64,000 nucleotides of DNA from Bacteroidota bacterium (lineage in GTDB: Bacteria; Bacteroidota; Bacteroidia; Chitinophagales; LD1): positions 1-64,000 of the forward strand of contig JAFDYQ010000010.1 in the NCBI GenBank assembly GCA_018267365.1. The letters run 5' to 3'. Shown here piece after piece: positions 24,652 through 33,341 of the stretch. The notes below the pieces were generated by a model. The model was not told where the DNA came from. It saw only the letters and a list, made by a program, of their open reading frames with translations, and ran no database searches. The translations under genes were made by a program, and so were the position numbers. Positions within the stretch are counted from its first letter, which is position 1. Every line of letters begins with the position of its first letter.

Positions 24652-25884
24652 ATGCCAAAAGCAGCAGAAGTCAAATTCTTCGCATTCCTCGGTAGCCCGG
24701 CTAATAGCTATGATAAGGCTCCTTACATGACTGGCCAGCAGCTGGAGGCGCTGATCAGTACAGCAGAGGCAGATACCGAAGCTGATGCTATAGAGTTTTT
24801 GATCAACAGCGGTGGAGGAAACTATACTCAGGCTGGACTGGTCATCTCTGCCCTGGAACGTTGCACAAAGCCTACTATCGCAGTGATAGCAGGATATGCC
24901 GCCTCGGCTGGCTACTATATGGCTCTGGGCTGTGACACCATCAAAGCTACCCGCAACTCTATCATCATACTCCATGGCATCCAAAGCAAGTCAGAAGGCT
25001 CTGTACAGGACATGGAAGCTGCCATAGAGAACATGAAGAAGTTCAACAAGGCTCTGGCGCAGCTGCTGATGACCCGCACAGGTCTCACCGAGGAAGAGGT
25101 CACTACAAAGTACCTCTCTGGCGATGTGACCTTCACAGCTCAGGAAGCCCTTGAGGCTGGCCTCATAGATGAGGTGATCGAGGAGGATTCGGACTTTGTA
25201 GCGGTACCAGTGGCCGGTGCATTCCAATATGGTGAGTTCTACGCTACACTGCACCAGCAGCTCAGCCAGGAGAATGAGGACACCTGGATTACAAGAATAG
25301 CTGATAAGCTCAGCGTGCTCTTTGGTGGTAAACCGAAGGCTGAGCCTAAAGTGGCAGTGGTAGCACTGTCACAGGCTGATGAGTGGAATATCTCATCTAT
25401 GATCTCTGACCTGCGCAGTGTCAATAATACCTGCGACTACGTGCTCGATAGCACTGCTACGCCGGAAGTACAGGCGCTGGTCAAGAGCGTACAGACTGCC
25501 ACCTCCAAGTTCATCATAGACCTCACGGTACTGCTCTACACAGAGGAGGCCGCTGATGCTACTACAATGGATGCACGCATCCAGGAGCAGTGCGCCAAGG
25601 TCGCTGCGAAGAAGACCAGCGACATGATGGCTACCATAAATACAGATCTGCAGGACCGCATTCAGGCCGCTGTAGCTCCGGTAAAGGCACAACTCGACAC
25701 CGTACAGGCTGCTTATGACCTCATCAAGGATAAGCCAGCTGCGGAAACTACAGGCGCCAAACGCAAAGGCAATCCTGAAACAGTGACAACGAATCCATCC
25801 ATCACAGCTAAAGGCCAGGAGACGATCAAGTTCGACTCTTTCAGCTTCGAATCAGCACGCATCGACAAACCAGACAATAATTAA
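24652..25884 (+). CDS. ClpP-type prohead protease with scaffold-like extension
   Basis: 410 residues from ATG 24652 (an in-frame GTG at 24634 is possible). The first 200 residues are a ClpP/S14-like serine protease: GGGNYTQAGLVI as the oxyanion region, catalytic Ser85 in GYAASAGYY, and His108 in LHGIQS. A further 200 mostly helical, Ala/Gln/Asp-rich residues follow, fit to act as the capsid scaffold that is cleaved on maturation. The order protease then major capsid is the usual one. It is under late promoter element A. Confidence 0.85.
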   Translation: MPKAAEVKFFAFLGSPANSYDKAPYMTGQQLEALISTAEADTEADAIEFLINSGGGNYTQAGLVISALERCTKPTIAVIAGYAASAGYYMALGCDTIKATRNSIIILHGIQSKSEGSVQDMEAAIENMKKFNKALAQLLMTRTGLTEEEVTTKYLSGDVTFTAQEALEAGLIDEVIEEDSDFVAVPVAGAFQYGEFYATLHQQLSQENEDTWITRIADKLSVLFGGKPKAEPKVAVVALSQADEWNISSMISDLRSVNNTCDYVLDSTATPEVQALVKSVQTATSKFIIDLTVLLYTEEAADATTMDARIQEQCAKVAAKKTSDMMATINTDLQDRIQAAVAPVKAQLDTVQAAYDLIKDKPAAETTGAKRKGNPETVTTNPSITAKGQETIKFDSFSFESARIDKPDNN

Positions 25885-25906
25885 TAATTAAAAAAATTCA
25901 TATATC

Positions 25907-26848
25907 ATGGCAGGATCAGTAGACGTATCAGGCATAGGTAGTTTCGCAGAGCAGTATGACAAGCAGATCATACTTCAGGCGCTGTTGGGCTTGGCCAAAC
26001 AGGGCATCTTCATAGACGAGAATGTCTCGACCTCAAAGAAGTACCCTAAGTACATCGTGCAAAGCGGTCTGCAGCCGTATTCCCCCACCTTCACAGGTGA
26101 AGGTTCGCTCGTGCTCTCTGACCGTGAGCTGACCACAAAGCCCGCAAAGGATGAGTACCTCATCGATGCTTTCGAATTTGAGGATACCTACCTGAGGCTG
26201 AACCGCAAGGATGCTACTCTGGATGTGATACCATACGAGAACTACTTCTGGCAGCAGGTGGCAGGCAGGGTGACTGATAAGCTCATCACATCAGTGATCT
26301 GGAAAGGTGACACCGATGACGTATCTACCAACAAGGCTATCCGCATCTGTGATGGCCTCGAGAAGATCCTGGCTCAAGCCGTGATAGATGGTGACGTGAC
26401 TCCCGTAGTGACAGGAGCGCTGACCAGCTCTAATGCTGTAGGAAAAATGGAGCTGGTTTACAGTACAGCTATGGCCGCACAGCCTGCGCTGATCAGCAAG
26501 CCTATGATAATCTACTGCTCGCCTACCAATAGGCTCAATTATAAGCTCAACTACCGCTCCAGCTATCCACAGGATGGTGATCCTGAGACCTATGAGAACG
26601 GTGTCAAGACGCTCTATCTCAAGCTGGCAGAGCAGCCGGTAGAGATCAAGGCAGTGGACTGGCTGGCCGGCAGCAATAAGCTCATCCTCTCACCTGCAGA
26701 CAACCTCATCATGGGTACCAACAAGATGAGCGATATGAATACACTGAAGGTGGTGCCGGATGTGTGGACCCAGAAGATCGGCCTCAGGTTCGTGGTTGGT
26801 TTGCAGATCCGGGACACAGAGGTGCTCTTCGCAAACGATGCAGCATAG
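25907..26848 (+). CDS. Major capsid protein, putative
   Basis: A 313-residue protein directly after the protease-scaffold gene, 22 bases away. Mixed strands with long helices, no membrane segment, and a late domain (PVEIKAVDWLAGSNKLILSP, then GLRFVVGLQIRD) that fits the HK97-like P-domain end seen in Bacteroidota phage capsids. Identification rests on position, length and composition rather than a strict motif. A strong terminator follows, so capsid mRNA can accumulate separately from downstream genes. Confidence 0.72.
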   Translation: MAGSVDVSGIGSFAEQYDKQIILQALLGLAKQGIFIDENVSTSKKYPKYIVQSGLQPYSPTFTGEGSLVLSDRELTTKPAKDEYLIDAFEFEDTYLRLNRKDATLDVIPYENYFWQQVAGRVTDKLITSVIWKGDTDDVSTNKAIRICDGLEKILAQAVIDGDVTPVVTGALTSSNAVGKMELVYSTAMAAQPALISKPMIIYCSPTNRLNYKLNYRSSYPQDGDPETYENGVKTLYLKLAEQPVEIKAVDWLAGSNKLILSPADNLIMGTNKMSDMNTLKVVPDVWTQKIGLRFVVGLQIRDTEVLFANDAA

Positions 26849-26870
26849 TACCTGTTGACATATCTCATTG

Positions 26871-26891
26871 CCCCGCCTCGTGCGGGGTTTT
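26871..26891 (+). terminator. Terminator after the major capsid gene
   Basis: CCCCGC (26871-26876) pairs with GCGGGG (26882-26887) over a 5-base loop, followed by TTTT. It is GC-rich and compact, a textbook rho-independent terminator. Confidence 0.85.
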
Positions 26892-26925
26892 GAGGTAACA
26901 GAAGTCACACAATAAACTTTACGCT

Positions 26926-27312
26926 ATGGCAAAGAAAGAAGCCCTAAAAGTACCGACCAAAACATTCACCTCCGGTGGAGCTACTTATCAATTCCGGATA
27001 GCAAAGTTCTATCACAATGGTGTACCCTATACAGCAGAGGAGGCCCTGGACAATGAGGATCTGCTCGACGAGCTGGTAGAAGCCAGCAAAAAGGATGCAA
27101 AGAAGCCACACGTAGCAGATGGTCTACTGAAGCTCGTAGAGACTGCAGAGAGCACATCTACTGCCGCTAAGAAACCGGCACCGGCAAACGAAGTGATCTC
27201 CGCGATCAAGAATGCTACTACCGCAGAGGAGATAGACGCACTCGCTGCAGGTGATACCCGGAAGACTGTGGTAGATGCAGCTGTAGCAGCGAAAGAAGCC
27301 CTGACAAAATAA
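26926..27312 (+). CDS. Head-associated phage protein, unknown
   Basis: A 128-residue Ala/Lys-rich protein. The N-terminus has strands (KTFTSGGATYQFRIAKFYHNG), and the C-terminal 50 residues carry a helical repeat (NEVISAIKNATTAEEIDALAAGD). Small proteins of this composition just after the capsid gene are often decoration or head-tail connector proteins. No family was recognised. Confidence 0.5.
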   Translation: MAKKEALKVPTKTFTSGGATYQFRIAKFYHNGVPYTAEEALDNEDLLDELVEASKKDAKKPHVADGLLKLVETAESTSTAAKKPAPANEVISAIKNATTAEEIDALAAGDTRKTVVDAAVAAKEALTK

Positions 27313-27339
27313 TTTTCTCATTTTCAAAATACATCTGCG

Positions 27340-27846
27340 ATGTCATACAATACCCTCCTCAAGCCGGACAATCTCGCTCCTGGCCTGACCGCGTTCTACT
27401 TTTGCGAGAAGGAAGCTTTTCTGGCGCTGCAGTCAGCTACAGCCGGCACCCAGACGATCAGCACTACGCATACCTTTCCTGCAGGTGAAGGTTTTAAGAC
27501 TGGCTATGTGCAGCCTGATAGCCATACTGGCAAGGCCGCTACTGCTGGCAATAAAGGCAGCCAGACCCTCAAGAATGAGTTTCAGGTATTCTTGCCGGGC
27601 ATCAATGATGCGAACCTGACATTCGTGAAGCAGGCTCTGAATGGAGAGTTTATCACGCTGCATAAGGACGCAGACTGTGATAATCCACTCATACTCCAGC
27701 TGGGTAATGACTGCAAAGGTGCCATTCTCACAGCGGCTCTCGAGATAGGTACCACAGAGCCCAATGGACAAAAAGGCTTCATGCTCACGTTTACATGGCC
27801 TGGTATCATGTACATCTACGAGGGCGCTATCACGATGAAGCCATAA
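27340..27846 (+). CDS. Structural protein, paralog 1 (tail-tube-like or decoration)
   Basis: A 168-residue protein whose closest relative visible in the window is the 178-residue product at 43624. The two share start YNTL.KP, a near-identical central block (HTGKAATAGNKGSQTLKNEF), LHKDADCDNP and a C-terminal FTWPGIMYIY. Compact beta-rich composition and place after the capsid suggest a virion protein. A tail tube subunit is the leading guess because the second copy is within the tail module. Confidence 0.6.
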   Translation: MSYNTLLKPDNLAPGLTAFYFCEKEAFLALQSATAGTQTISTTHTFPAGEGFKTGYVQPDSHTGKAATAGNKGSQTLKNEFQVFLPGINDANLTFVKQALNGEFITLHKDADCDNPLILQLGNDCKGAILTAALEIGTTEPNGQKGFMLTFTWPGIMYIYEGAITMKP

Positions 27847-27878
27847 GCATTATCTAACCTCTAAATACAACTTTAGTC

Positions 27879-28109
27879 ATGGGAGACCTGGTAAAAAGAA
27901 CCCTGCAGCCCGCAGTAGCGGCAAAATACACCACCACGCTCAACCCTGAGTCTGCGCACATCCTGCCAGGCCTGGGCGGCCGCAGATACCTCGATCAGAT
28001 CAGCATAGCTGATATAGAGAAACTGCATGAGGCCAATAAGTGCAAAGACATATTTCATCCTGTGGAGCCTGCTGAAAAAGCAGCAGCTGCTAAAACCACA
28101 GGCAAGTAA
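27879..28109 (+). CDS. Small phage protein, unknown
   Basis: 76 residues, Ala/Lys-rich, with a GLGGRRYLDQISIADIEKLHEA core resembling a small helical head or neck accessory. It ends in AEKAAAAKTTGK. A terminator follows at once. No family was recognised. Confidence 0.45.
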   Translation: MGDLVKRTLQPAVAAKYTTTLNPESAHILPGLGGRRYLDQISIADIEKLHEANKCKDIFHPVEPAEKAAAAKTTGK

Positions 28110-28130
28110 GAATTAGGGTGGATAGTTAGC

Positions 28131-28158
28131 AAAGGCCTCACGTGTAGTGGGGCCTTTT
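28131..28158 (+). terminator. Terminator before the portal unit
   Basis: AAAGGCCTCAC (28131-28141) pairs with 28147-28157 with one mismatch, ending in TTTTCATTT. Late promoter element B begins eight bases behind it, so this is a true unit border. Confidence 0.75.
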
Positions 28159-28165
28159 CATTTCG

Positions 28166-28202
28166 CTGTCCTTTCGCCGGGCATGGGCCCACAGTAGTTT
28201 TG
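28166..28202 (+). promoter_or_regulatory. Late promoter element B (portal unit)
   Basis: CTGTCCTTTCGCC at 28166 and TAGTTTTG (28195-28202, a full -7 match) begin 29 bases apart; the ATG at 28207 begins 12 bases after the octamer start. TTTC at 28172-28175 is 19 bases from the octamer, the normal -33/-7 spacing. Confidence 0.72.
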
Positions 28203-28206
28203 ACCT

Positions 28207-28482
28207 ATGATCAAACACGCGGAAATGCTGAGCCGGATGAATACCGGAGAGCCGTTTGATGTAGAGTACATCAAGATACGGACCGGCGAGAAGCGGATCT
28301 TCAAGAAGCTGCGGAAGCAGGTCAAGATATCCGCCGGTAGTGATCATGTGGCTGACCATACCCGCCGCCGCTCTGCATCATCCTATACGTCGCTGACGCC
28401 GTTTGCATGCCTGGACGGCACTATTGTAGAGATCTACACCCGCCTGATTATAAAGTTCAATAATGAAGATGTCGCGCTATGA
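28207..28482 (+). CDS. Small protein preceding the portal, unknown
   Basis: 91 residues, basic in the middle (RTGEKRIFKKLRKQVKIS and HTRRRSASSY), ending in strands. First gene of the unit driven by late element B; its end overlaps the portal start by four bases. It may be a head-completion protein; nothing else is visible. Confidence 0.5.
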   Translation: MIKHAEMLSRMNTGEPFDVEYIKIRTGEKRIFKKLRKQVKISAGSDHVADHTRRRSASSYTSLTPFACLDGTIVEIYTRLIIKFNNEDVAL

Positions 28483-29807
28483 TTCAACTGCTCGATAATG
28501 AAAATGAGGTCTACATCACGGTAGATACCCGGACCTTCTTTGCAAAGGCCCAGCCCCAGACTGCAGCCGCAGCCCTGCCCACCAAGGCAAGGCTGCGCAA
28601 GTACATGGGCGGTAAACCATGGCAGCCGTGGGGGGATGACAATATCTGGCCGGCGCAGGTCCGCAAGCTGCTGTCCAAGTCACCGGAGGCGCTGATCTGC
28701 CTGGACGTGCTCTGCAGCTACACCTACGGCAATGGCCTGGGTGTATATGAGCAATCTGTCCAGAACAACAAGAAGGTCAAAATCCCCGTGTACGATGAAA
28801 AGCAGTGGGAATGGCTGCGCCAGGTCAATGCACAGAATTACTGCGTTAAATCTATTACCGACTACTGGACCCTCGCTAACACATGGACCCAGATGATCCC
28901 GAGCCGGGACCGTAAAAGTGTAGCAACAGTCCGTGTGCTGGATGCGCCTTATGGTCGCATGGGTAAATGGGATGAGACGAAGGTCGGTATACCTGACTTT
29001 TATATCTCCGGAGCCTGGGAGACAATGCCTACGGATGCCTATATAGACTCACTTCCGCTCACTGATATGTGGGGCCTCGCTGAAATGATGGCCGGCAAAA
29101 CCAACCGCTTTATGTACCAGGGCTATAGTTATACGCCCGGAGAGGCATTCTACCACGAGCATCCATGGCACGCCATGGTCCGCAATGGCACACTGGAGCT
29201 TGCCGGCAAGCTGCCGGAGATCCGCAAGCGGATGATAGACAACTCCATGTTCATCAAGTACCATGTGCGGGTAGAGGCCAGCTACTGGGAGACAGCATAC
29301 GGAGAGCGCTGGACCGCCTGCAAGACTTCAGCTGAACGGATGGCCATCAAGCAGGAGTTCTATCAAATGATAGAACAGAAACTGATCGGCTCAGCCAATG
29401 CCTTCAAGACTATCTTCTCCGAGAAGAAAACCAGTGAACGGGATGGCAAGGAGATCAACCTCATCACCATCGAGCGCGTAGAGACAGACAGCGGCAAGGA
29501 GGCCAGTTTCTGGCAGGATATCATGGCCAGCACGGCTTCCATATTCGTTGGTTTTGGTACGCCACCGCCGCTGATCGGGCCGGTGCTCAGTGATACCAAG
29601 AGCCGGGGAGGAGGCAGTGATATCAACGAGAGCAAAAATACACTGGTCTCCCGCCTTGTCATGCACCGCGACAATATACTGGAGCCGCTGGACCGCGCGA
29701 TGCGCTATAACGGCCTCCTGAAGCCTACCCAGGTGCTGGGCTTTGAAGATACATTACTCACCACACTGGACGTCAACCCTAACGGCCAGGTAAACGTAGC
29801 AGCATAA
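28479..29807 (+). CDS. Phage portal protein, putative
   Basis: A 442-residue protein of portal length and pattern. An alpha/beta core is followed by a C-terminal region with a flexible Gly/Ser stretch (GGGSDINES) and a long helix (LVSRLVMHRDNILEPLDRAM), typical of the clip-stem-wing order. PPLIGPVLSDT before it resembles the loop seen in other Bacteroidota portals. The portal forms the dodecameric DNA port and is bound by the terminase. No small terminase is next to it; packaging genes lie 16 kb away on the other strand. Confidence 0.7.
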   Translation: MIQLLDNENEVYITVDTRTFFAKAQPQTAAAALPTKARLRKYMGGKPWQPWGDDNIWPAQVRKLLSKSPEALICLDVLCSYTYGNGLGVYEQSVQNNKKVKIPVYDEKQWEWLRQVNAQNYCVKSITDYWTLANTWTQMIPSRDRKSVATVRVLDAPYGRMGKWDETKVGIPDFYISGAWETMPTDAYIDSLPLTDMWGLAEMMAGKTNRFMYQGYSYTPGEAFYHEHPWHAMVRNGTLELAGKLPEIRKRMIDNSMFIKYHVRVEASYWETAYGERWTACKTSAERMAIKQEFYQMIEQKLIGSANAFKTIFSEKKTSERDGKEINLITIERVETDSGKEASFWQDIMASTASIFVGFGTPPPLIGPVLSDTKSRGGGSDINESKNTLVSRLVMHRDNILEPLDRAMRYNGLLKPTQVLGFEDTLLTTLDVNPNGQVNVAA

Positions 29808-30817
29808 TGGCACTGATCAAATCCGAAGACGAACTCTCGAAGTTCACCAACGCCCTCACCAACGGCGTCAATATAGACGACTTCGCCCCGAGCCTGGAGA
29901 CGATAGAAGACTCTGTGATCACAGATATCATCGGAGCGGCACAGCTGTCGGCTTTACGCGCGGCTTATGAAGCTGCAACTAGTGGGGATGATTTAGCTGC
30001 CCCATTCAAAGCGCTGTGGTCTATGGTCTGCAAAGTAGCTTTGCCTCTGGCCATCATTGACTACATCAGCAATACCATGGCGCTGACCGGCACAGCTGGT
30101 ACCACAGAGGAGGGCGGCGCCAACTCCGCACGGCTTTGGGTGACCAACCAAAAAAAGGAGACCCTCCGCAAGAATGCAGAGAGAGCTACAGAGAACCTAT
30201 ATGCCTTCCTGGAGGCGAATAAAGGTGACTACGGTCCATGGGTGGCCAGCTCTCAGTACACTGAGTTCAAAGGCCTGCTGATGCAGACCACAAAGCAATT
30301 TGACGAGGTGGTCAAGATAGGAGAGAGCCGCCAGCTCTTCATGCGGCTGAAACCTACCATAGCAGAGGTCGAGGAGCTGCTGATCATCCCGCGCATCGGT
30401 CAAGAGTTCTATGACTATCTGATCTCCCAGCTCAAGGGTACACCATCTGCAGAGGTCCTGAAGGCAGTCACCGCGCTACGCAAGGCCATTGGCCGTATGA
30501 CCATGGGCCGCTGCTCGCTGCCGCTGCAGCTGGATGGCTATGGTGTGGCTTACCTGTCTACTGACCAGCAGTATACCGGTGGCGCTACCTCTGCCAATAG
30601 TGGCCGCAATGTCGTGAATGAGACGACCATGGACATGTACCGTCTCAACCAGAAGCGGACCGGTGATCAGTTCCTGGACATAGCGGTCGGCTATCTCAAT
30701 GCCACCGCATCGGATACAGTGTTCCAGGTCTACTTTACCAGCGATAGATATACCGCTCCGGGAGACTCAGGCCTGTCCTCTGTCAATGACGGATTGAGCA
30801 ATATTCTTGTACTATGA
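29807..30817 (+). CDS. Structural protein after the portal, unknown
   Basis: A 336-residue mostly helical protein that starts on the last base of the portal stop (TAATG). A helical N-terminus (residues about 1-160) is followed by VEELLIIPRIGQEFYDYLISQ and a beta C-terminus. It resembles DUF6712-type Bacteroidota phage proteins, a tentative match. Likely head-tail connector or minor capsid. Late element F lies within its last 45 bases. Confidence 0.55.
   Translation: MALIKSEDELSKFTNALTNGVNIDDFAPSLETIEDSVITDIIGAAQLSALRAAYEAATSGDDLAAPFKALWSMVCKVALPLAIIDYISNTMALTGTAGTTEEGGANSARLWVTNQKKETLRKNAERATENLYAFLEANKGDYGPWVASSQYTEFKGLLMQTTKQFDEVVKIGESRQLFMRLKPTIAEVEELLIIPRIGQEFYDYLISQLKGTPSAEVLKAVTALRKAIGRMTMGRCSLPLQLDGYGVAYLSTDQQYTGGATSANSGRNVVNETTMDMYRLNQKRTGDQFLDIAVGYLNATASDTVFQVYFTSDRYTAPGDSGLSSVNDGLSNILVL
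30773..30809 (+). promoter_or_regulatory. Late promoter element F (lysis cassette)
   Basis: CTGTCC at 30773-30778 and TATTCTTG at 30802-30809 (one mismatch to TAnnTTTG) begin 29 bases apart, and the ATG at 30814 begins 12 bases after the octamer start. It is placed inside the end of the preceding coding region, giving the lysis genes their own promoter. Confidence 0.6.
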
Positions 30818-31062
30818 GCGAGGAGATAAAAGGTGTGATACTGGCCGTTATGTGCGGCGCCATCGGCTGGCTGTGGAAGGAAGTGCAGAGCTTGATAAAA
30901 GCCAACGAGGTAGCACAGGTGCGTATCAAGCATCTGGAGGAAGACAACCGTACGCACAAAGAGAACCACTCCGGCCTGTATGAGAAGCTGATGGGGATGG
31001 TTGCTGAGCTGAAGGAAGATATCTCTGACCTCAAGGAAGCCATTGCAAAGCATAAACTGTAA
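30814..31062 (+). CDS. Membrane coiled-coil protein of the lysis cassette
   Basis: 82 residues: one N-terminal membrane segment (GVILAVMCGAIGWLW) and then a long charged coiled coil (RIKHLEEDNRTHKENH, ELKEDISDLKEAI). It overlaps the preceding gene by four bases and is first behind late element F. This size and topology occur in holin partners or i-spanin-like proteins; assignment is from context only. Confidence 0.55.
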   Translation: MSEEIKGVILAVMCGAIGWLWKEVQSLIKANEVAQVRIKHLEEDNRTHKENHSGLYEKLMGMVAELKEDISDLKEAIAKHKL

Positions 31063-31065
31063 ATC

Positions 31066-31425
31066 ATGATAAAGAGAGCTTTTACATTTCTACGTCTATG
31101 GGACGGCTTTTGGTCGGTGCCTCTATCTTTCCTCACTTTCCTTGCGGTAGAGGTAGTCGGCCATTTCGCATTTGGTGATGGCTGGGCGGCCTACGATCCG
31201 GCAATACTTCAAGCGGTAGTGCTGGCCGGCTTCATTATGGTGGCCATCAATATGGCCGTACAGTTCGCCATCTGGTTCAACTTCCCTGCTATATGGGGGC
31301 ACTATCATGTAACATTTGTAGAATCCTTTTCAAGACTCGCGCCATGGCAAAAAGTACTCTTCACTGTCTTTTTATACTGCTTCTACTTCATCCTGTTTGT
31401 CGCTGTAGTGCTCAGGGTGATCTAG
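31066..31425 (+). CDS. Holin-like membrane protein, putative
   Basis: 119 residues with three strongly hydrophobic segments (about 17-33, 47-70 and 95-117) and short basic or aromatic loops. The size, topology and location directly before the endolysin fit a class I holin, which times lysis by opening the inner membrane. It has no sequence motif that proves this. The last 82 bases overlap the endolysin start in another frame. Confidence 0.6.
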   Translation: MIKRAFTFLRLWDGFWSVPLSFLTFLAVEVVGHFAFGDGWAAYDPAILQAVVLAGFIMVAINMAVQFAIWFNFPAIWGHYHVTFVESFSRLAPWQKVLFTVFLYCFYFILFVAVVLRVI

Positions 31426-31883
31426 ACCGAAGCTGTATCACCCACACATATAGCTCTCAGCTGGGAGTCCGGGAGCTGACCGGCCACAATGATGGCAAGG
31501 ACGTAGAGAAGTATCTGCACACCTGTGGCCTTGGCAAGGGATACGCCTGGTGCGCTGCTTTCGTAAAGTGGTGCTACATCCAGTGTGGTATCAATACGAC
31601 TGGCATCACCGCATGGGCCGCTACCTGCATCAACCGCAACCACATCATCTACAGCCAGGGCCGGTTCACCTCTGAGCCGTTGCCCGGAGACAACATCACC
31701 TTCTGGGACTACTACAATAAGCGGGTCGCTCACACTGGCCTCTACCATCGGCGCGTGAACGAGACCTTTTACGAGTCTGTAGAAGGCAATACTAACGGTG
31801 CCGGCAGCGCGGAAGGTGATGGCGTCTACCTCAAGAAACGCAGTTTTAAAGCCACGTATATCATCTCCAGATGGACAAACTAA
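31344..31883 (+). CDS. Exported endolysin with CHAP/NlpC-like domain
   Basis: 179 residues from ATG 31344 inside the holin gene. A hydrophobic signal (LHCLFILLLLHPVCRCSAQ) precedes a papain-like peptidoglycan hydrolase domain with Cys70 in GYAWCAAFVKW and His130 in VAHTGLYH, close to the TIGR02594 group. It should cleave peptidoglycan cross-links in the periplasm. The signal means it may reach the wall by Sec, so the holin would trigger rather than release it. It overlaps the next gene by 13 bases. Confidence 0.78.
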   Translation: MAKSTLHCLFILLLLHPVCRCSAQGDLDRSCITHTYSSQLGVRELTGHNDGKDVEKYLHTCGLGKGYAWCAAFVKWCYIQCGINTTGITAWAATCINRNHIIYSQGRFTSEPLPGDNITFWDYYNKRVAHTGLYHRRVNETFYESVEGNTNGAGSAEGDGVYLKKRSFKATYIISRWTN

Positions 31884-32512
31884 AGACCGGCTCACTGATA
31901 GCCAATGCTATACTCCTGATCGCCGTGCTCATACTCCTGCGCATGGCCAGCTGCAATAATACCGGGCCATGTCCGGAGGTAGGTGTGCAGGTAGATACAG
32001 CAACCCGCGAGACGCCGCGCACAGATACTGCCCTCAGGCATGTAGATATACCGGCAGTACCTGTGCCACGGCGTGTGGTAGCAGTAGCAGACAGTACCTG
32101 CGGTGCAGTAGATACAGGCTGCGCACCTGCGGTACAGACTGCCGCGCACGATAGCGCCTTCTACAATGACACATTGTACCAGGCGAATCATTTCAAGGCT
32201 GTGCTGCAGGAGATACTGGTAGGCAATCGCATCGTTCACCGTTCAGTCTGGTGGGCCGACCTCACGCCGATCACAGAGCACTTCATCACCAAAACAGTGA
32301 CGGTAGAGCGCCCTCAGCCGCTGGTAAAGGTATACCTCGGCGCAGATATCGGTGTGCGCTATCAGGATCCGCTGGCCAAAGGCGGAATTGATGTAGCTCC
32401 CAACGCTGCCCTTGTGATCAAGGACCGGTATATGTTCGATGCCGGCTACTACATACTCACCGGCCAGATCAATGCAGGTATGAAAGTCAAACTATCCTTC
32501 AAGCGCCCATGA
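31871..32512 (+). CDS. Lysis-cassette lipoprotein or membrane protein
   Basis: 213 residues. The hydrophobic start ends in RMASCNN, so it is either a lipoprotein (cysteine at about 28) or a simple anchor. A Pro/Thr/Asp-rich extended region follows (about 30-95), then a C-terminal beta domain (VKVYLGADIGVRYQD, YYILTGQINAGMKVKLSF), like half a small outer-membrane barrel. Placed directly behind the endolysin it is a candidate spanin analogue that breaks the outer membrane. No known family was recognised. Confidence 0.55.
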   Translation: MDKLKTGSLIANAILLIAVLILLRMASCNNTGPCPEVGVQVDTATRETPRTDTALRHVDIPAVPVPRRVVAVADSTCGAVDTGCAPAVQTAAHDSAFYNDTLYQANHFKAVLQEILVGNRIVHRSVWWADLTPITEHFITKTVTVERPQPLVKVYLGADIGVRYQDPLAKGGIDVAPNAALVIKDRYMFDAGYYILTGQINAGMKVKLSFKRP

Positions 32513-33339
32513 TAGCAGTCCGCACCCTTACCAAAGAATACCAGCTGCCTCAGAGCTGGGAGGAGCTGACACCGGAGCAATTTGCAGCGGTGGCAGATAT
32601 CCTCTTCAGCAGGGAGACAAATGTAGATGCTGCCGTGCCGGTGATCAATGCACTGCTGGGCTGGGACGATGACCTGCGCAAGGCTATGAAGAAAGCCGGC
32701 AACACGGATCTGCTGCCATCCGAAGTGTGGCACAAGTTGGTCCCCCGGGTGCAATGGGTGTTTGGTACCAAGGCCACTACAAAGAATCTCATCAAAGTAC
32801 TTGACGTAGAGCCTTACCTGAATGCGGATAAGCTCTACGGCCCTGCAGATAACTTTGACAACCTCTGTATCGGTGAGTTTGACGACGCGGAGTACTGGTA
32901 TGATATCTTTCAGCAATCAGAGTACAAAGACCTGCATGCACTGGATATGCTCATTGCTATTCTCTACCGCGCCCGGCGCAAAGGCGCCAGTCTGGAGCAT
33001 GGGGACCCGCGCGAAGCGTACAACCGGGACCTGAACGAGATCCGTGCAGCTCAGATAGAGAAGCTGCCAAAGGGCCAGCGCCTGGCTATCTTCCTATGGT
33101 ACAATAGCTGCCGGTCTGAGCTGTTTGAAGGCTACCGCTTTCTATTCACCGGTGGCAGCAAGAGTAAGAGCAACATGAAGGGATGGACCCCTATCATATT
33201 TGAGCTGGCCGGCAAGAAGTTCGGAGACCTGGACAAGACCAACCAGACGCCACTGAAGACAATACTCTACGAGTTGCACTTGCAGCACGAGAATATAAAG
33301 GAGCTGAAAGCCCGCTATCCGGAAATGTTTAAAGACTAA
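32509..33339 (+). CDS. Phage protein between lysis and tail modules
   Basis: A 276-residue helical protein that begins LPQSWEELTPEQFAAVADILF, a start seen in Bacteroidota phage genes just upstream of tail genes. Middle segments are acidic and aromatic (GEFDDAEYWYDIFQQSEY). Tail-assembly chaperone is possible by position, but the gene is longer than usual and no frameshift product is seen. Four-base overlap with the preceding gene. Confidence 0.5.
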   Translation: MIAVRTLTKEYQLPQSWEELTPEQFAAVADILFSRETNVDAAVPVINALLGWDDDLRKAMKKAGNTDLLPSEVWHKLVPRVQWVFGTKATTKNLIKVLDVEPYLNADKLYGPADNFDNLCIGEFDDAEYWYDIFQQSEYKDLHALDMLIAILYRARRKGASLEHGDPREAYNRDLNEIRAAQIEKLPKGQRLAIFLWYNSCRSELFEGYRFLFTGGSKSKSNMKGWTPIIFELAGKKFGDLDKTNQTPLKTILYELHLQHENIKELKARYPEMFKD

Positions 33340-33341
33340 CT

